A stretch of DNA of 64,000 nt from Calditrichota bacterium (GCA_013150955.1 JAADJD010000015.1:31315-95314), one strand, 5' to 3'. Shown: positions 8,490-17,676, counted from the stretch's first letter. Notes: generated by a model from the sequence alone, not told the origin. Numbers and translations are program-made.

Positions 8490-8718
8490 GGTGACGGTTT
8501 CTCCTCTTTTTTGGGGTTTCAATCAGCACCTGTGATTGAATAACAGTGGAAAGAATACTGGGTAAATCGGAAAGCAAGGCATGAAAATCTGGATCCGTGA
8601 TAATAATGGATGTTTCCGGATCGGTGCCAATAATGAGTTTGTAGTACCACTCTTTATCGTCTCGTTTCACCCGAAGCATTTCGATCTTTGTCTGCAGTAA
8701 AGACTCTTCCCGAATCAT
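8470..8718 (-). CDS. Small protein of unknown function paired with the pseudo-receiver (82 aa)
   Basis: An 82-residue protein with alternating hydrophobic and charged segments, including YKLIIGTDPETSIIITD, and a basic tail. I recognise no family. It overlaps the receiver gene downstream by 20 bp. It has a GGGAAGG-type ribosome site upstream of the ATG and a candidate sigma-54 promoter 32-47 bp before the start. The coding assignment rests on overlap and spacing as well as an uninterrupted frame. Confidence 0.6.
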   Translation of the reverse strand: MIREESLLQTKIEMLRVKRDDKEWYYKLIIGTDPETSIIITDPDFHALLSDLPSILSTVIQSQVLIETPKKRRNRHHEGTRI

Positions 8719-8749
8719 TGTTCAACCTTCCCTTTTTTCCTGGTGTATG

Positions 8750-8765
8750 TTCAAGTATTGTGCCA
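8750..8765 (-). promoter_or_regulatory. Candidate sigma-54 promoter
   Basis: On the minus strand the sequence reads TGGCACAATACTTGAA. This fits the -24/-12 consensus TGGCAC-R-N4-TTGCW except that the -12 GC is GA. The distance to the ATG at 8718 suits a leader of about 20 bases. A 15-bp palindrome lies 133 bp further upstream (8898-8912), at enhancer distance, and an NtrC-type activator is encoded next door. Confidence 0.35.
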
Positions 8766-8897
8766 TTAACAGATTGATGTAAAGTGTTGATTTTGCGTGG
8801 GTTGTCGATTGTTTATTGTATCCTGTTGAAAATAATTAACTTAAACTCTGTTGCTGGTGGGGGAGGTGTTGAAAATACAATCAGGGTGTGGAAACGA

Positions 8898-8912
8898 TTG
8901 TAAAAAGTGCAA
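8898..8912. promoter_or_regulatory. Palindromic site TTGTA-N5-TGCAA (possible activator binding site)
   Basis: TTGTAAAAAGTGCAA fits the dyad TTGYA-N5-TRCAA. The same 15-mer recurs three times upstream of mazG (13454-13581), so it appears in front of two minus-strand signalling operons in the window. Confidence 0.45.
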
Positions 8913-8917
8913 TTAAA

Positions 8918-9218
8918 CCCGAATCATGCATTAAGCCGTAAATCCCGCGAACGAATAAACCCAGATTATTCTTTAGACCACGAATTGCACGAATTAACAC
9001 AAATAAAAACAATAAAATCCATTGGATTAGATCTGGATGAATATTCGTTTCGAGGTCTTTTCATGATTTCATTGATATTTATTTGTTTCATTCGCGTGAT
9101 TCGCGGTTTATTGCATTATTTGGGATAAAAACAAATCCACGAAATCGGGAATAACCCTCGAAAACCCATTTTCATCCAGTTATTTTCGTGTAATTCGTAG
9201 GCTATTGAAAAATCTGGG
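8918..9218. mobile_element. Nested MITE-like elements, copy B inside an older copy
   Basis: An intact element (8960-9124, 165 bp, starting CCCAGATTATTCTTTAG and ending GCATTATTTGGG) is bracketed by the direct repeat ATAAA (8955-8959 and 9125-9129). The flanks, 8918-8959 and 9130-9218, are the two halves of a more diverged copy with the same termini, so the younger element jumped into the older one. Confidence 0.82.
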
Positions 9219-9233
9219 AAAACGATTGTGAAA

Positions 9234-10580
9234 TTAACCATTCAATTTGCGCATGAGGGTTCGGTAGTTGATTTTTAATAATTTACAGGCTTCTTTTTTA
9301 TTCCCCTTCTTCAAATCCAATACCATTTTTACATAAATGCGAGAAACTTCCTCCAGGGAGAGCTCATTCGCCAGCGCCTTGTCCAGAAAGTTGTTAGATT
9401 CTTCGATAATATCGGGTGGAAGATCCTGAATGTCAATTTGCTGCCGATTCAACAAAATCAACCGCTTAATGGTGTTTTCCAGCTCACGGGCATTGCCTTC
9501 CCACTGCAAATGGGACAAAAATGCAATCACCCGATTGGTAAATTTGGGTTTGGGCAGATTGTTCTCCCGGCAGAATTTCTCGGAAAAATATTCCACCATC
9601 GCAGGAATGTCGTCCGGGCGTTCCCGGAGGGGCGGAATGTGAATGGGAATGACGTTAATCCGATAATACAGATCCTCCCGGAATTTCCCTTCTTTGACCA
9701 TTTCACTGAGGGAATGATTGGTGGCGGAGATCAGCCGGAAATCGACTTCGATTTCTTTTTCACCCCCCAGTCGATAAAATCGTTTCTCCTCCAGTACCCG
9801 AAGCAATTTTCCCTGCAACTCCAGTGGAAGGTCTCCAATTTCATCCAGAAAGAGGGTGCCTTCGTGAGCCAGTTCGATTTTCCCGCGGGTGGTTTTGGTC
9901 GCACCGGTGAATGCCCCCTTTTCGTAGCCAAACAGTTCACTCTCCAGCAGATGAGCCGGTAGGGCGGCACAGTTGATGGCCACAAAATTCTTATTGTAAC
10001 GACTGTTTTGCTTAAAGATGTGGCGCGCCACCACCTCTTTACCGACACCGGACTCGCCGGTAATCAAGACCGGTTCTTTGCTGTCCTTGATCTGTTCGAT
10101 AAGCGAAAGAATTTCCTGCATCTGCCGGCTGACGGCCACAATGTCGTCGTATCGAATATTCTGCCGCAGTTTGGAGCGCAGTTCTTTGTTCTCCCGTTCC
10201 AGGCGTTGCATGCGCAGCGCCTGTTTGACCAGGTAGGGCAGTTCTTCCTCAATGTTTTCCCCTTTGGAAAAATACGAATAGGCTCCCCGCTTCTGTGCCT
10301 CCAGCGCGTATTGATGATCCTTAAACGAGGTAACCACAATGATTTGCCAATCTTTACCCATTTTGATGATTTCGTCCAGCAGATCAAACCCGTCTTTGAT
10401 GTTGGGGAGCCCCAGATCCAGGATGATCAAATCCGGCTCGAACGAGCGGCACAGCTCCAGGGCTTCGGTTTTATTGAAGGCCAGTTTAATTTCGTACTCA
10501 TCACCAATCCATTTTTTGTAGCTTTCGCACCAGATGACATTGTCTTCCACAATAAGAATTTTGTTGTTTTCCACCGCCAT
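9234..10580 (-). CDS. NtrC-family sigma-54-dependent response regulator
   Basis: This 448-residue protein has three domains. The receiver (about residues 5-125) has acidic residues ED at 12-13 and the phosphorylation site Asp55 in LIILDLGLP. The AAA+ sigma-54 activation domain (about 145-380) has the Walker A GESGVGKE and the GAFTGA loop that contacts sigma-54. The C-terminal Fis-type helix-turn-helix (about 410-448) contains KKEACKLLKINYRTLMRKL. It lies three bases after its sensor kinase gene and is surely its partner. The sigma-54 promoter at 33518 and the candidate at 8750 show that such regulation is used here; which promoters this regulator controls is not known. Confidence 0.95.
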   Translation of the reverse strand: MAVENNKILIVEDNVIWCESYKKWIGDEYEIKLAFNKTEALELCRSFEPDLIILDLGLPNIKDGFDLLDEIIKMGKDWQIIVVTSFKDHQYALEAQKRGAYSYFSKGENIEEELPYLVKQALRMQRLERENKELRSKLRQNIRYDDIVAVSRQMQEILSLIEQIKDSKEPVLITGESGVGKEVVARHIFKQNSRYNKNFVAINCAALPAHLLESELFGYEKGAFTGATKTTRGKIELAHEGTLFLDEIGDLPLELQGKLLRVLEEKRFYRLGGEKEIEVDFRLISATNHSLSEMVKEGKFREDLYYRINVIPIHIPPLRERPDDIPAMVEYFSEKFCRENNLPKPKFTNRVIAFLSHLQWEGNARELENTIKRLILLNRQQIDIQDLPPDIIEESNNFLDKALANELSLEEVSRIYVKMVLDLKKGNKKEACKLLKINYRTLMRKLNG

Positions 10581-10583
10581 GTC

Positions 10584-12617
10584 CTACGAACCCCCTTTTA
10601 TTAAATAAGGTAACCGGATGTTGAAAATCGTTCCCTTTCCCGGTTTGCTGGTGACATCGATAAAACCGTTGTGCCGGGTGATGATCTGTTTGACGATTGC
10701 CAGCCCCATTCCGGTGCCCCCGTCCTGTTTGTGAGTGGTGAAAAATGGTTCGAATATCTTGTCCAGATATTCTTCGGGAATGCCTTCCCCTTCGTCCAGA
10801 ATTTCGATATAAATCCAGGGACTGCGTTTCAGCTTGGTCAAAGGACGCAGCGGTCGGGTGGTGATTTTTAGTCGCTTTTCGCGGGAATTGCGCATGGCAT
10901 GGATGCTATTCTCGAAGAGATTGGTGAAAACCCGCCGCATCTGCCCCACATCCACCTGGATCTCCGGCAAATCTTCCGAATAATGTTTTTCGATGAGAAT
11001 GTCCGGGGGAATTTCCACAAGATCCAGGCTCATGTCGATCAGGTGATTGATTTTGACTGGCGTCAGTTTTAATTCCTGCGGACGAGCGTAGTTGAGCAGA
11101 TCCTGCACCAGCTTTTCCATGTACTGAGCATGCTGTTTTAGCCGATCGTTGTTAGAATTTTCCAGCTTTACGATAGTGATGAAGGATTGAAAATCGTGCG
11201 CCAGCTGGGAAGCCAGCATGCCAATCTCGGCCATTTTCTGGGACTGAATGGTCTGATGCAGGGTTCGGATGTTTTCCAGGGCAATGCCTACCTGGGTGCT
11301 GATTATTTTCAGAAACTGAATCTGACGTTCCGATATCTTGGTCTGTTTTCGACTGCCACCCAGAAAAACAATGCCCATCAATTCTTTTTTGCCCATGATC
11401 GGGAGCACCAGGTAAACGTCCAGCCGATCCAGCAACTGGTAAATAACGCTTTCGGGAGCAAAGGAGAATTTGTTGATGACCGTTTTCTGATCTTCCAGCA
11501 GTTCCAGAATGGGAGAATGCCCACTTTCCAGCATCTGTTGGAATTGCGCACGGTCGAAATTGGTGAAGTAGGAAATCTGGTACGGAGGGACATCGTATTG
11601 CAGGGTGAGAATCGCGCATTTGTTGAATTGCAGCGTTTCCTGGCAAAAATCACCCACAAATTTCAACAGGCTTTCCTGATCGATAAACTTGACAATTTCT
11701 GAGGAAAACTCCTCAATCTTTTTGTCCAGCCCGGCATCCACATCAACTTGAAATTTACGAATCCAGCGAAAGAGCTGCTGGGTGACCAGATGGGAAAGGA
11801 TGACCGTACCAATAAAAAAGGGAATACTCATCAACAACAGTGGCAGGCGCTGCGATACGTTCAGATAGTGAAACACCGCCAGGGCAACCAGCAGGAAAAA
11901 CAGCATTAGCGGCACCAGATATTGGATGCGGCTGTCCGTTTCAATTATATAGAAACGCAAAGCACAATAGAATAAAATGAACGGTGGGATTAAATAGGCC
12001 AGAAAAATCAGAGGATGCGCCACCGTCCAGTAAGGAAGAATGTAGAGAATCAGGGTGGAGAGAAAGGTTAGTGGAAATATGGCAACCAGGATTTCGCGAA
12101 CGTCCTGAATTTCCTGTTTGCGCCGCGACCGCCGATATTTGCTGACAATATCCACAAAGATCAGGTAAAATATGAGGAAGTAAAACAGAATGGTCACCCA
12201 GTAATAAGAGCTGAACACCGGAAAATAGTACTGTCCGGTAAAGGTAATGTCCTCGATCATCAGATTGAGCAGTCCCAGAACCGCGATCAGTGCTGCACCC
12301 GAAAAGACCAGTGTATTTTTTAATGACGGACGCGGGATGTTAGTAAACAGATCAACGGTCTTGGTCAGGTAAAAAAGGATGGCGATGATGAAACTTTCGG
12401 TAATCAGGCGAATTTTTGCAGAAAGATGAGCGGTTTCGGGATTGCGCGTGTTTAACAGAATGAGGGTAGCCAGCGCGTCGATGCTGACCAAAATGGCAAG
12501 GTAAATGTAAATGGAAAAGTAGATTTCCTTTTTCTTCTGGCTGATCAGGAGCCAGAGCAACAGGATGGGCAGGGCAACGGAGGTTGTCAGTGCAAAATTA
12601 ATTAACGAAATCAACAT
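10584..12617 (-). CDS. Membrane sensor histidine kinase with GAF domain
   Basis: The 677-residue protein begins with about nine hydrophobic helices (residues 1-290), a multi-pass membrane sensor module rather than a periplasmic loop. A GAF domain follows (about 310-450). The dimerisation helix carries the phospho-accepting histidine in LASQLAHDFQSF, an HDF-type H-box. The ATPase domain has the N-box NLFENSIHAM and glycine-rich DEGEGIPEEY and GGTGMGLAI motifs. The partner NtrC-type regulator is three bases downstream and mazG 48 bp upstream. The signal may be membrane-related or a small ligand bound by GAF; this is inference. Confidence 0.93.
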   Translation of the reverse strand: MLISLINFALTTSVALPILLLWLLISQKKKEIYFSIYIYLAILVSIDALATLILLNTRNPETAHLSAKIRLITESFIIAILFYLTKTVDLFTNIPRPSLKNTLVFSGAALIAVLGLLNLMIEDITFTGQYYFPVFSSYYWVTILFYFLIFYLIFVDIVSKYRRSRRKQEIQDVREILVAIFPLTFLSTLILYILPYWTVAHPLIFLAYLIPPFILFYCALRFYIIETDSRIQYLVPLMLFFLLVALAVFHYLNVSQRLPLLLMSIPFFIGTVILSHLVTQQLFRWIRKFQVDVDAGLDKKIEEFSSEIVKFIDQESLLKFVGDFCQETLQFNKCAILTLQYDVPPYQISYFTNFDRAQFQQMLESGHSPILELLEDQKTVINKFSFAPESVIYQLLDRLDVYLVLPIMGKKELMGIVFLGGSRKQTKISERQIQFLKIISTQVGIALENIRTLHQTIQSQKMAEIGMLASQLAHDFQSFITIVKLENSNNDRLKQHAQYMEKLVQDLLNYARPQELKLTPVKINHLIDMSLDLVEIPPDILIEKHYSEDLPEIQVDVGQMRRVFTNLFENSIHAMRNSREKRLKITTRPLRPLTKLKRSPWIYIEILDEGEGIPEEYLDKIFEPFFTTHKQDGGTGMGLAIVKQIITRHNGFIDVTSKPGKGTIFNIRLPYLIKGGS

Positions 12618-12665
12618 ATTGCATCAAAAGCTTCAGATCGCACTGACCTTCCCTGGATGAATTGG

Positions 12666-13430
12666 TTATTCCTGATTTTTGGCTTCGTCCCACAGAGCAT
12701 CCATTTCGTTTAACGATACGTCCTGTAACGTTTTGTTTTGTTCTGCCAGTTTGCGTTCGATGTATTGAAACCGAGAAACAAACTTGTTAATGGTGTTTCT
12801 CAGCGCATCTTCCGCGGTGATCTGATAAAAGCGGCTGAGATTGACCAGGGAAAACAACAAATCGCCTATTTCTTCTTCCACCTTTTCCCGTGTTTGGGAA
12901 GCAATGGCCTGTTCCAGTTCGGCGATTTCTTCACGAATTTTTTCCAGCACCCCACGGGGATCTTCCCAGTCAAAGCCAACCTGAGCCGCTTTATCCTGTA
13001 GCCGCTGAGCCCGGAGTAACGCACAAAGATTGCGTGGAACCCCATCCAGTACCGACTGTCGATTCTCCTGCCGATATTTGATCTGTTCCCAGTTTTCCTT
13101 GACCTGTTCGGCACTCTCCACGGTTACATCCCCGAAAACGTGAGGATGCCGCTGGATCAGTTTTTCGTTGATATGCCGGATGACCTCTTCCAGAGTAAAC
13201 CGCTGGGCTTCCTCGGCAATTTCCGCCTGGAAAACAATTTGTAGTAACAGATCCCCCAGTTCCTTTTTAAGCTCTTCCCAATTCTGGTCATCTATGGCTT
13301 CTACAGTTTCGTAGGCTTCTTCCAGAATATACTGGCGTAAACTTTCGGGCGTCTGCTGTCGATCCCAGGGACATTCCTTGCGCAGACGCTTCATAATATC
13401 TACCAGTTCGGCAAAGCGTTGGAGATACAT
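12666..13430 (-). CDS. mazG: Nucleoside triphosphate pyrophosphohydrolase
   Basis: A 254-residue, two-domain MazG. The N-terminal copy shows CPWDRQQTPESLRQYILEE and the metal-binding EExxE-type helices with ELGDLLLQIVFQAE; the second domain repeats the pattern with REEIAELEQA and EEIGDLLFSLVNLSR. It hydrolyses (d)NTPs to monophosphates, cleaning the nucleotide pool and, in some bacteria, lowering ppGpp. It is the first gene of the mazG / kinase / regulator group. Its upstream region holds three copies of a 15-bp palindrome, so its expression may be tied to the two-component system. Confidence 0.95.
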   Translation of the reverse strand: MYLQRFAELVDIMKRLRKECPWDRQQTPESLRQYILEEAYETVEAIDDQNWEELKKELGDLLLQIVFQAEIAEEAQRFTLEEVIRHINEKLIQRHPHVFGDVTVESAEQVKENWEQIKYRQENRQSVLDGVPRNLCALLRAQRLQDKAAQVGFDWEDPRGVLEKIREEIAELEQAIASQTREKVEEEIGDLLFSLVNLSRFYQITAEDALRNTINKFVSRFQYIERKLAEQNKTLQDVSLNEMDALWDEAKNQE

Positions 13431-13453
13431 GTTTCAAAGACCCCTTTGTTGAA

Positions 13454-13581
13454 TTGTAAAAAATGCAACCGAATTTTTATTAATTTAGCCAAGTTATTCC
13501 CCGAAACCAATGAATATTTCGAAAATCCAGTTGCACTTTTTACAAAAATCGGAATTTGATGAAAGATTGCATTTTTTACAA
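13454..13581. promoter_or_regulatory. Three palindromic sites upstream of mazG
   Basis: TTGTAAAAAATGCAA at 13454-13468, its reverse-complement form TTGCACTTTTTACAA at 13531-13545, and TTGCATTTTTTACAA at 13567-13581 all fit TTGYA-N5-TRCAA. The cluster lies 24-151 bp upstream of the mazG start, and the same site occurs at 8898-8912. It has the look of a multi-site operator or enhancer for a dimeric regulator. Confidence 0.5.
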
Positions 13582-13591
13582 TTGCCATCAG

Positions 13592-13822
13592 CCCGGATAC
13601 TGCATTAAACCCAAATAATGTGTTAAACCGCGAATCACGCGAATGAAGCCAGAAAATATCTGCAAAATCGCGAATTAACCCTGGAACCCATTTTCATCCA
13701 GATATCATCCAATGGATTTTATTGTTTTTATTCGTTTTCATTCGTGTCATTCGTAGGCTAATGCATAATCTGGGGGGATTTGTGTTCATTCGAGTCATTC
13801 GTAGTATCATGCACAAACTGGG
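13592..13822. mobile_element. Nested MITE-like elements, copy C
   Basis: A 165-bp element (13610-13774), starting CCCAAATAATG and ending GCATAATCTGGG, sits inside a more diverged relative whose ends are CCCGGATACTGCATTAAA at 13592 and CATGCACAAACTGGG at 13822. It fills the gap between mazG and the methyltransferase gene. Confidence 0.75.
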
Positions 13823-13883
13823 ATAAAGCCAATCGGGGAAGTATTGGAACGGTGATGGTATCGAAGAAAGGGGATTGGTTGCG

Positions 13884-14642
13884 CTATTGCTTTTGCCGTT
13901 GGCGGAGGCATTCGGCAAGGGCGATGCCAGCGGCCACCGAGGCATTCAGGGAGTTGGTTTTGCCAATGCGGGGAATGAAGAAGAGCTGATCACAATTTTT
14001 TTCTACCAGTGGACGCATTCCGTGTTCTTCATTGCCGATGACGATCACACATTTTCGGGTAAAATCGACTGTCCATAGAGGAGTCGTGCTATTCACGTGG
14101 CTGCCATAGATCCAGTAGTCTTCTTCCTTTAAGCGTTGAATGGCCTGTACCAGGTTGGACACTTTGCATATGAGAAGATGAAACAGCGCCCCGGCAGAGG
14201 TTTTAATCACCGTTTCATTCAATGGGACATTTTCGCGGGGGGAGTAAATGACTCCATCGGCACCCAGAAATTCGCTGCTGCGCAGGATGGCTCCCATATT
14301 GTGGGGATCCTGAATGCGATCCAGCATGACCACGCAGGGCGGATGATCGACATCTCTTAATTGATCCAGAAAGGTGTCCAGGTCAAGGGTGGTTACGGGC
14401 GAAATAATGGCCGCTACGCCCTGGTGATTTACCGCTCCGGTGAGGGACTCCAGCTTCCTGCGGTCGACGCGGGTAACGGGAATACCCCGACGCCTGGCTT
14501 CCCGGGAGATGAAATCGATTTTTCCCCCTTTGAGGTGATGGAGCAGATAAATCTTCTCAATGGGTTGATGTTCTCGCAATGCCTCGATGAGGGGATTCCG
14601 TCCATAAATCAGCAGCGATGTGGATTCGTCGCGGTGATTCAT
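13884..14642 (-). CDS. rlmB: SpoU/TrmH-family RNA 2'-O-methyltransferase (RlmB-like)
   Basis: This 252-residue protein has the two-domain build of TrmH/RlmB enzymes. An N-terminal L30e-like substrate-binding domain (about 8-80) starts LLIYGRNPLIEALRE. The knotted SPOUT domain (about 95-252) shows motif 1 LDRIQDPHNMGAILRSSEFLGAD, motif 2 IVIGNEEHGMRPLVEKNCD and motif 3 IPRIGKTNSLNASVAAGIALAE. Such enzymes methylate ribose in 23S rRNA or tRNA with S-adenosylmethionine. The start overlaps the stop of larC in ATGA, showing translational coupling. RlmB is the best guess; TrmH-type tRNA specificity is not excluded. Confidence 0.88.
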   Translation of the reverse strand: MNHRDESTSLLIYGRNPLIEALREHQPIEKIYLLHHLKGGKIDFISREARRRGIPVTRVDRRKLESLTGAVNHQGVAAIISPVTTLDLDTFLDQLRDVDHPPCVVMLDRIQDPHNMGAILRSSEFLGADGVIYSPRENVPLNETVIKTSAGALFHLLICKVSNLVQAIQRLKEEDYWIYGSHVNSTTPLWTVDFTRKCVIVIGNEEHGMRPLVEKNCDQLFFIPRIGKTNSLNASVAAGIALAECLRQRQKQ

Positions 14643-15814
14643 TTGTGCGATAGCAGAAATTGGGTCAGTTCCTGGTAGACTTCCCACAGGGGACGTTTAC
14701 TGATCCGGGCAATCCGCTTGCACTCTTCGAATTCCGGCACCAATCGTTCCCTGCCGTTAATGATGACTTTTTTCACCTGAATGTTTCCCCAGGGAGAGTG
14801 CAAAGTTAACACTTCGCGGGGCAGTTTTTCCCGGTATACCGGAAAATAGCGAAAACCGATCGTGCTGGTTTCAGTAAACAGGATATCCCTCACCTCCGGC
14901 AGCAAAGCCGTATCGCAAATGATGGACACCAGCACTCCGGGACGTCCCTTTTTCATGATGTTGGGGTAAAACGATACGTCCTGCACCCCACACTCAAAGA
15001 GTCGTTCCATCAGGTAAGGATAAACTTCGGGATTCAGGTCGTCGATGTTGGTTTCGATCTGAAGGGCGGTTTCGGTCTGGCTGGCCATTTGAAACTCTCC
15101 CAGCCAGACGCGCAAAAAATTGGGTAACTCGAGAAGGTCGCGGGAACCCAGGCCATATCCGATTTGCTGAATCTGGAAAGATCGGCCGGTGGGAAGAGGC
15201 CCCTGCGAAATGTGTGCGATTAACGCGGCACCCGTCGGGGTGACCAGCTCGGCTTCCACATCCAGGTAATGGAGCGTTTGGTTTTTTAACAGGGCAAGGG
15301 TTGCCGGTGCCGGTACCGGTAGTTTCCCATGGGCCGCATCCACATATCCCCGGCTCATGGGAATGGGTGAGTGGTAAACCGATTGGGGCTGTAAATATTC
15401 CAGACAAATGAAGGTGCTGACAATGTCCACGATCGAATCCACTGCACCGACCTCATGGAAATGCACCCGATCGGGGGTCGTTGCATGGATTTGTGCCTCG
15501 GCCTGAGCCAGACGCTCAAATACCTGGATGGCGTTGGTCGTCACGTATTCGCTTAATGAGCTATTTACCAGCAGTTGGCGAATGTCATCCAGGTGCCGAT
15601 GGGGTTCTTCTTTCCGGGTGTCCGTGTGGACAATGAATCGTTTTCCCGAAATGTGATGCCGGGTCTCCTCTCTTAATTCCAGCCGGTAGCCGTCCAGCGG
15701 AAGTTTATTTAACGCCTTTTCCAATTCGGAAAAGGGAACCAGACCATCCAGCAAGCTACCGACCAGCATGTCCCCACTAATTCCGCCAATGCATTCGATA
15801 TATAAAAATTTCAT
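14639..15814 (-). CDS. larC: Nickel-pincer cofactor biosynthesis protein LarC
   Basis: The 391-residue product matches LarC (formerly DUF111), the CTP-dependent cyclometallase that inserts nickel into the pyridinium bis-thiocarboxylate nucleotide used by lactate racemase and related enzymes. Diagnostic stretches are YIECIGGISGDMLVGSLLDG at the N-terminus, HFHEVGAVDSIVDIV near residue 120 and the C-terminal ferredoxin-like part ETNIDDLNPEVYPYLMERL. The ATG at 15814 overlaps the nucleotidase stop. No larA, larB or larE is in the window, so the rest of the pathway must lie elsewhere or be absent. Confidence 0.92.
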   Translation of the reverse strand: MKFLYIECIGGISGDMLVGSLLDGLVPFSELEKALNKLPLDGYRLELREETRHHISGKRFIVHTDTRKEEPHRHLDDIRQLLVNSSLSEYVTTNAIQVFERLAQAEAQIHATTPDRVHFHEVGAVDSIVDIVSTFICLEYLQPQSVYHSPIPMSRGYVDAAHGKLPVPAPATLALLKNQTLHYLDVEAELVTPTGAALIAHISQGPLPTGRSFQIQQIGYGLGSRDLLELPNFLRVWLGEFQMASQTETALQIETNIDDLNPEVYPYLMERLFECGVQDVSFYPNIMKKGRPGVLVSIICDTALLPEVRDILFTETSTIGFRYFPVYREKLPREVLTLHSPWGNIQVKKVIINGRERLVPEFEECKRIARISKRPLWEVYQELTQFLLSHK

Positions 15815-17583
15815 GGATTCCAATCCGCTTGTTGGTTCATGATTTTTTGGATGATCGATAATCCAGAACCGGTTGCCCCGGATTCCGAATGATCTCCGGA
15901 AAGGAAGCGCATTTTCCACATCCAGGCTTTCGGCTGCTCGAACTGACGAATCCAGTCTTGATCGGGCTGATAATGATTGTCTCGTTTCCAGCGTCCATCC
16001 GTCTGGATGTGCAGCGGGGAGTGTTTGCGAATGTATTCGATCACCGCTTCCCTTAGCAGTATCCCCGTGTATGCCACCTCTTCCGGCGGGACGGTCTTGA
16101 GCAATGTCAATCCGGAATTCCCTTCCATTAAATAATCAGTGGTGGCCACCCGGTACGTCCGTTTGGGTTCCAGCGGCTTTCCGCCAATTTCCATGTAAAC
16201 CACCCGTTGACCGTCAGGACGCTGGCGATTGAAAATGACTTTTCCACCGGAAATGGCCAGTCCTCTCCCCCCGCCTTTAAGTTTCTGCTCCAGAATATCC
16301 TTGATGAATTTCCCGGTTGCATGGAAGGTAACAATTTGATTGCCAAACGGCAGAACACGGAAGACATCCGCACGGGTGATGGGGCCTTTTTTCAGGTCGG
16401 CTCGAATGCCTCCAAAATTGGTGAACGCGAAATCGGCGTTGACCTGCAACCGCATGGCATCGGTGATCAGATTGTTCAATGGCGATTCCCCAATGCTGGA
16501 TCGGGTCAGGGTGGTGCGTGCTTCGCCAATGACTTCTTCAAAACCCTTTTCGTAAATGGCCTGCTGCTGTTTGATGAAACGATAGATTACACTATCGGGC
16601 CAGAATTCGTCTTCCTGCAACAGCAACAGGGTGCTGGCATCTGCGGGATAGTCAAAGGTGTAAATCGTGCGGGTGGTCATTTCCACATACAGATTGATCC
16701 ATCCCAGATTGCTCATGTTCCCGTAATTCTGGATGCAGATGGTGTGATTTACCGGATCAACCCAGGGTTCGGCATACCCACGGTGCAGATGTCCGCCCAA
16801 CAGTAAATCAATACCCTTTACAAAATGAGCCACTTCCATGGCATTGACGTAGTGCTTTTTCAACACACTTTCCAGAGTGGTTTGTTTTAATTGAAGATAC
16901 CCCTGGCGGGGGTCGTATGGCAATCCCAGATGAACCAGCGCAATAACCAGATCGGCCCCATTTTCCCGGAGTTGATCCACGGCCTTTTGCAGGGAGGGAA
17001 TCTCGGGGCGGAATTCCAATCCCTTGATGTTTTCCGGGAAACTCATGTAACGGGTTCCCACGGTGGTTGCACCGGTAATGCCGATTTTTAACCCATTGCG
17101 TTCGATGATGATCCAGGGTTTAACCCATTTCCAGGGGGTGCCCGTTTCCGTATCGAAGATGTTACAGGATACCCATGCGAATTGCGAGGCTTTGATCAGT
17201 TCAATTAAATTGTCTTTTCCCAGGTCAAAATCGTGGTTGCCGGGGACACAGGCATCGTAACCCACGCGATTCATATACTCCACAACGGCTTTCCCTTTGG
17301 AAAGCGTGCCCACCAGGGTACCCTGGAAAATGTCGCCCGCATCGATGGTGATGACCGAAAACCCCTGCTCCCTGGCCTGGGCTTTCACCTTTTTGATGAT
17401 CGCTGCTGCAGAGGCTCCACCTCCCAGCACCGGTGGAAATTCCGGGTTGAGAAATTCCGCCTTTTTTTCAACGATGCCACCGTGAATGTCGTTGGTAAAA
17501 AACACCGTGATGCGATGGAGTTGCGGTGACCGGGCCAGAAGCAGCGGCCCAAAAAGTAGAATGAACAGGAAGGTGCGTGTCAT
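15811..17583 (-). CDS. Secreted 5'-nucleotidase/UshA-like phosphohydrolase
   Basis: A 590-residue protein with a signal peptide (MTRTFLFILLFGPLLLARS) and the two domains of the 5'-nucleotidase family. The N-terminal metallophosphatase (about 25-330) shows FTNDIHGG, DAGDIFQG, GNHDFDLG and GGHLHRG. The C-terminal substrate domain (about 370-540) shows NNLITDAMR and FGGIRADLKKGPITRADVF. It is expected in the periplasm, releasing nucleosides and phosphate. The ATG at 17583 is placed by its GGGAG site and the signal peptide. It leads an overlapping three-gene operon with larC and rlmB. Confidence 0.9.
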   Translation of the reverse strand: MTRTFLFILLFGPLLLARSPQLHRITVFFTNDIHGGIVEKKAEFLNPEFPPVLGGGASAAAIIKKVKAQAREQGFSVITIDAGDIFQGTLVGTLSKGKAVVEYMNRVGYDACVPGNHDFDLGKDNLIELIKASQFAWVSCNIFDTETGTPWKWVKPWIIIERNGLKIGITGATTVGTRYMSFPENIKGLEFRPEIPSLQKAVDQLRENGADLVIALVHLGLPYDPRQGYLQLKQTTLESVLKKHYVNAMEVAHFVKGIDLLLGGHLHRGYAEPWVDPVNHTICIQNYGNMSNLGWINLYVEMTTRTIYTFDYPADASTLLLLQEDEFWPDSVIYRFIKQQQAIYEKGFEEVIGEARTTLTRSSIGESPLNNLITDAMRLQVNADFAFTNFGGIRADLKKGPITRADVFRVLPFGNQIVTFHATGKFIKDILEQKLKGGGRGLAISGGKVIFNRQRPDGQRVVYMEIGGKPLEPKRTYRVATTDYLMEGNSGLTLLKTVPPEEVAYTGILLREAVIEYIRKHSPLHIQTDGRWKRDNHYQPDQDWIRQFEQPKAWMWKMRFLSGDHSESGATGSGLSIIQKIMNQQADWNP

Positions 17584-17676
17584 GAATCGCTCCCAAATCT
17601 TTCGGAAAAATATACCTGTTGGGAGTGAGTGAATCAAGATTTTTACAGATTGGATTAGTGCCCGAATCTCTGACAC

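Noticed and set aside
13694-13945. Open frames with IRVIRG or HSRDSR-like peptides in the intergenic repeats
   Set aside because: These are translations of the MITE terminal blocks and recur wherever a copy occurs.
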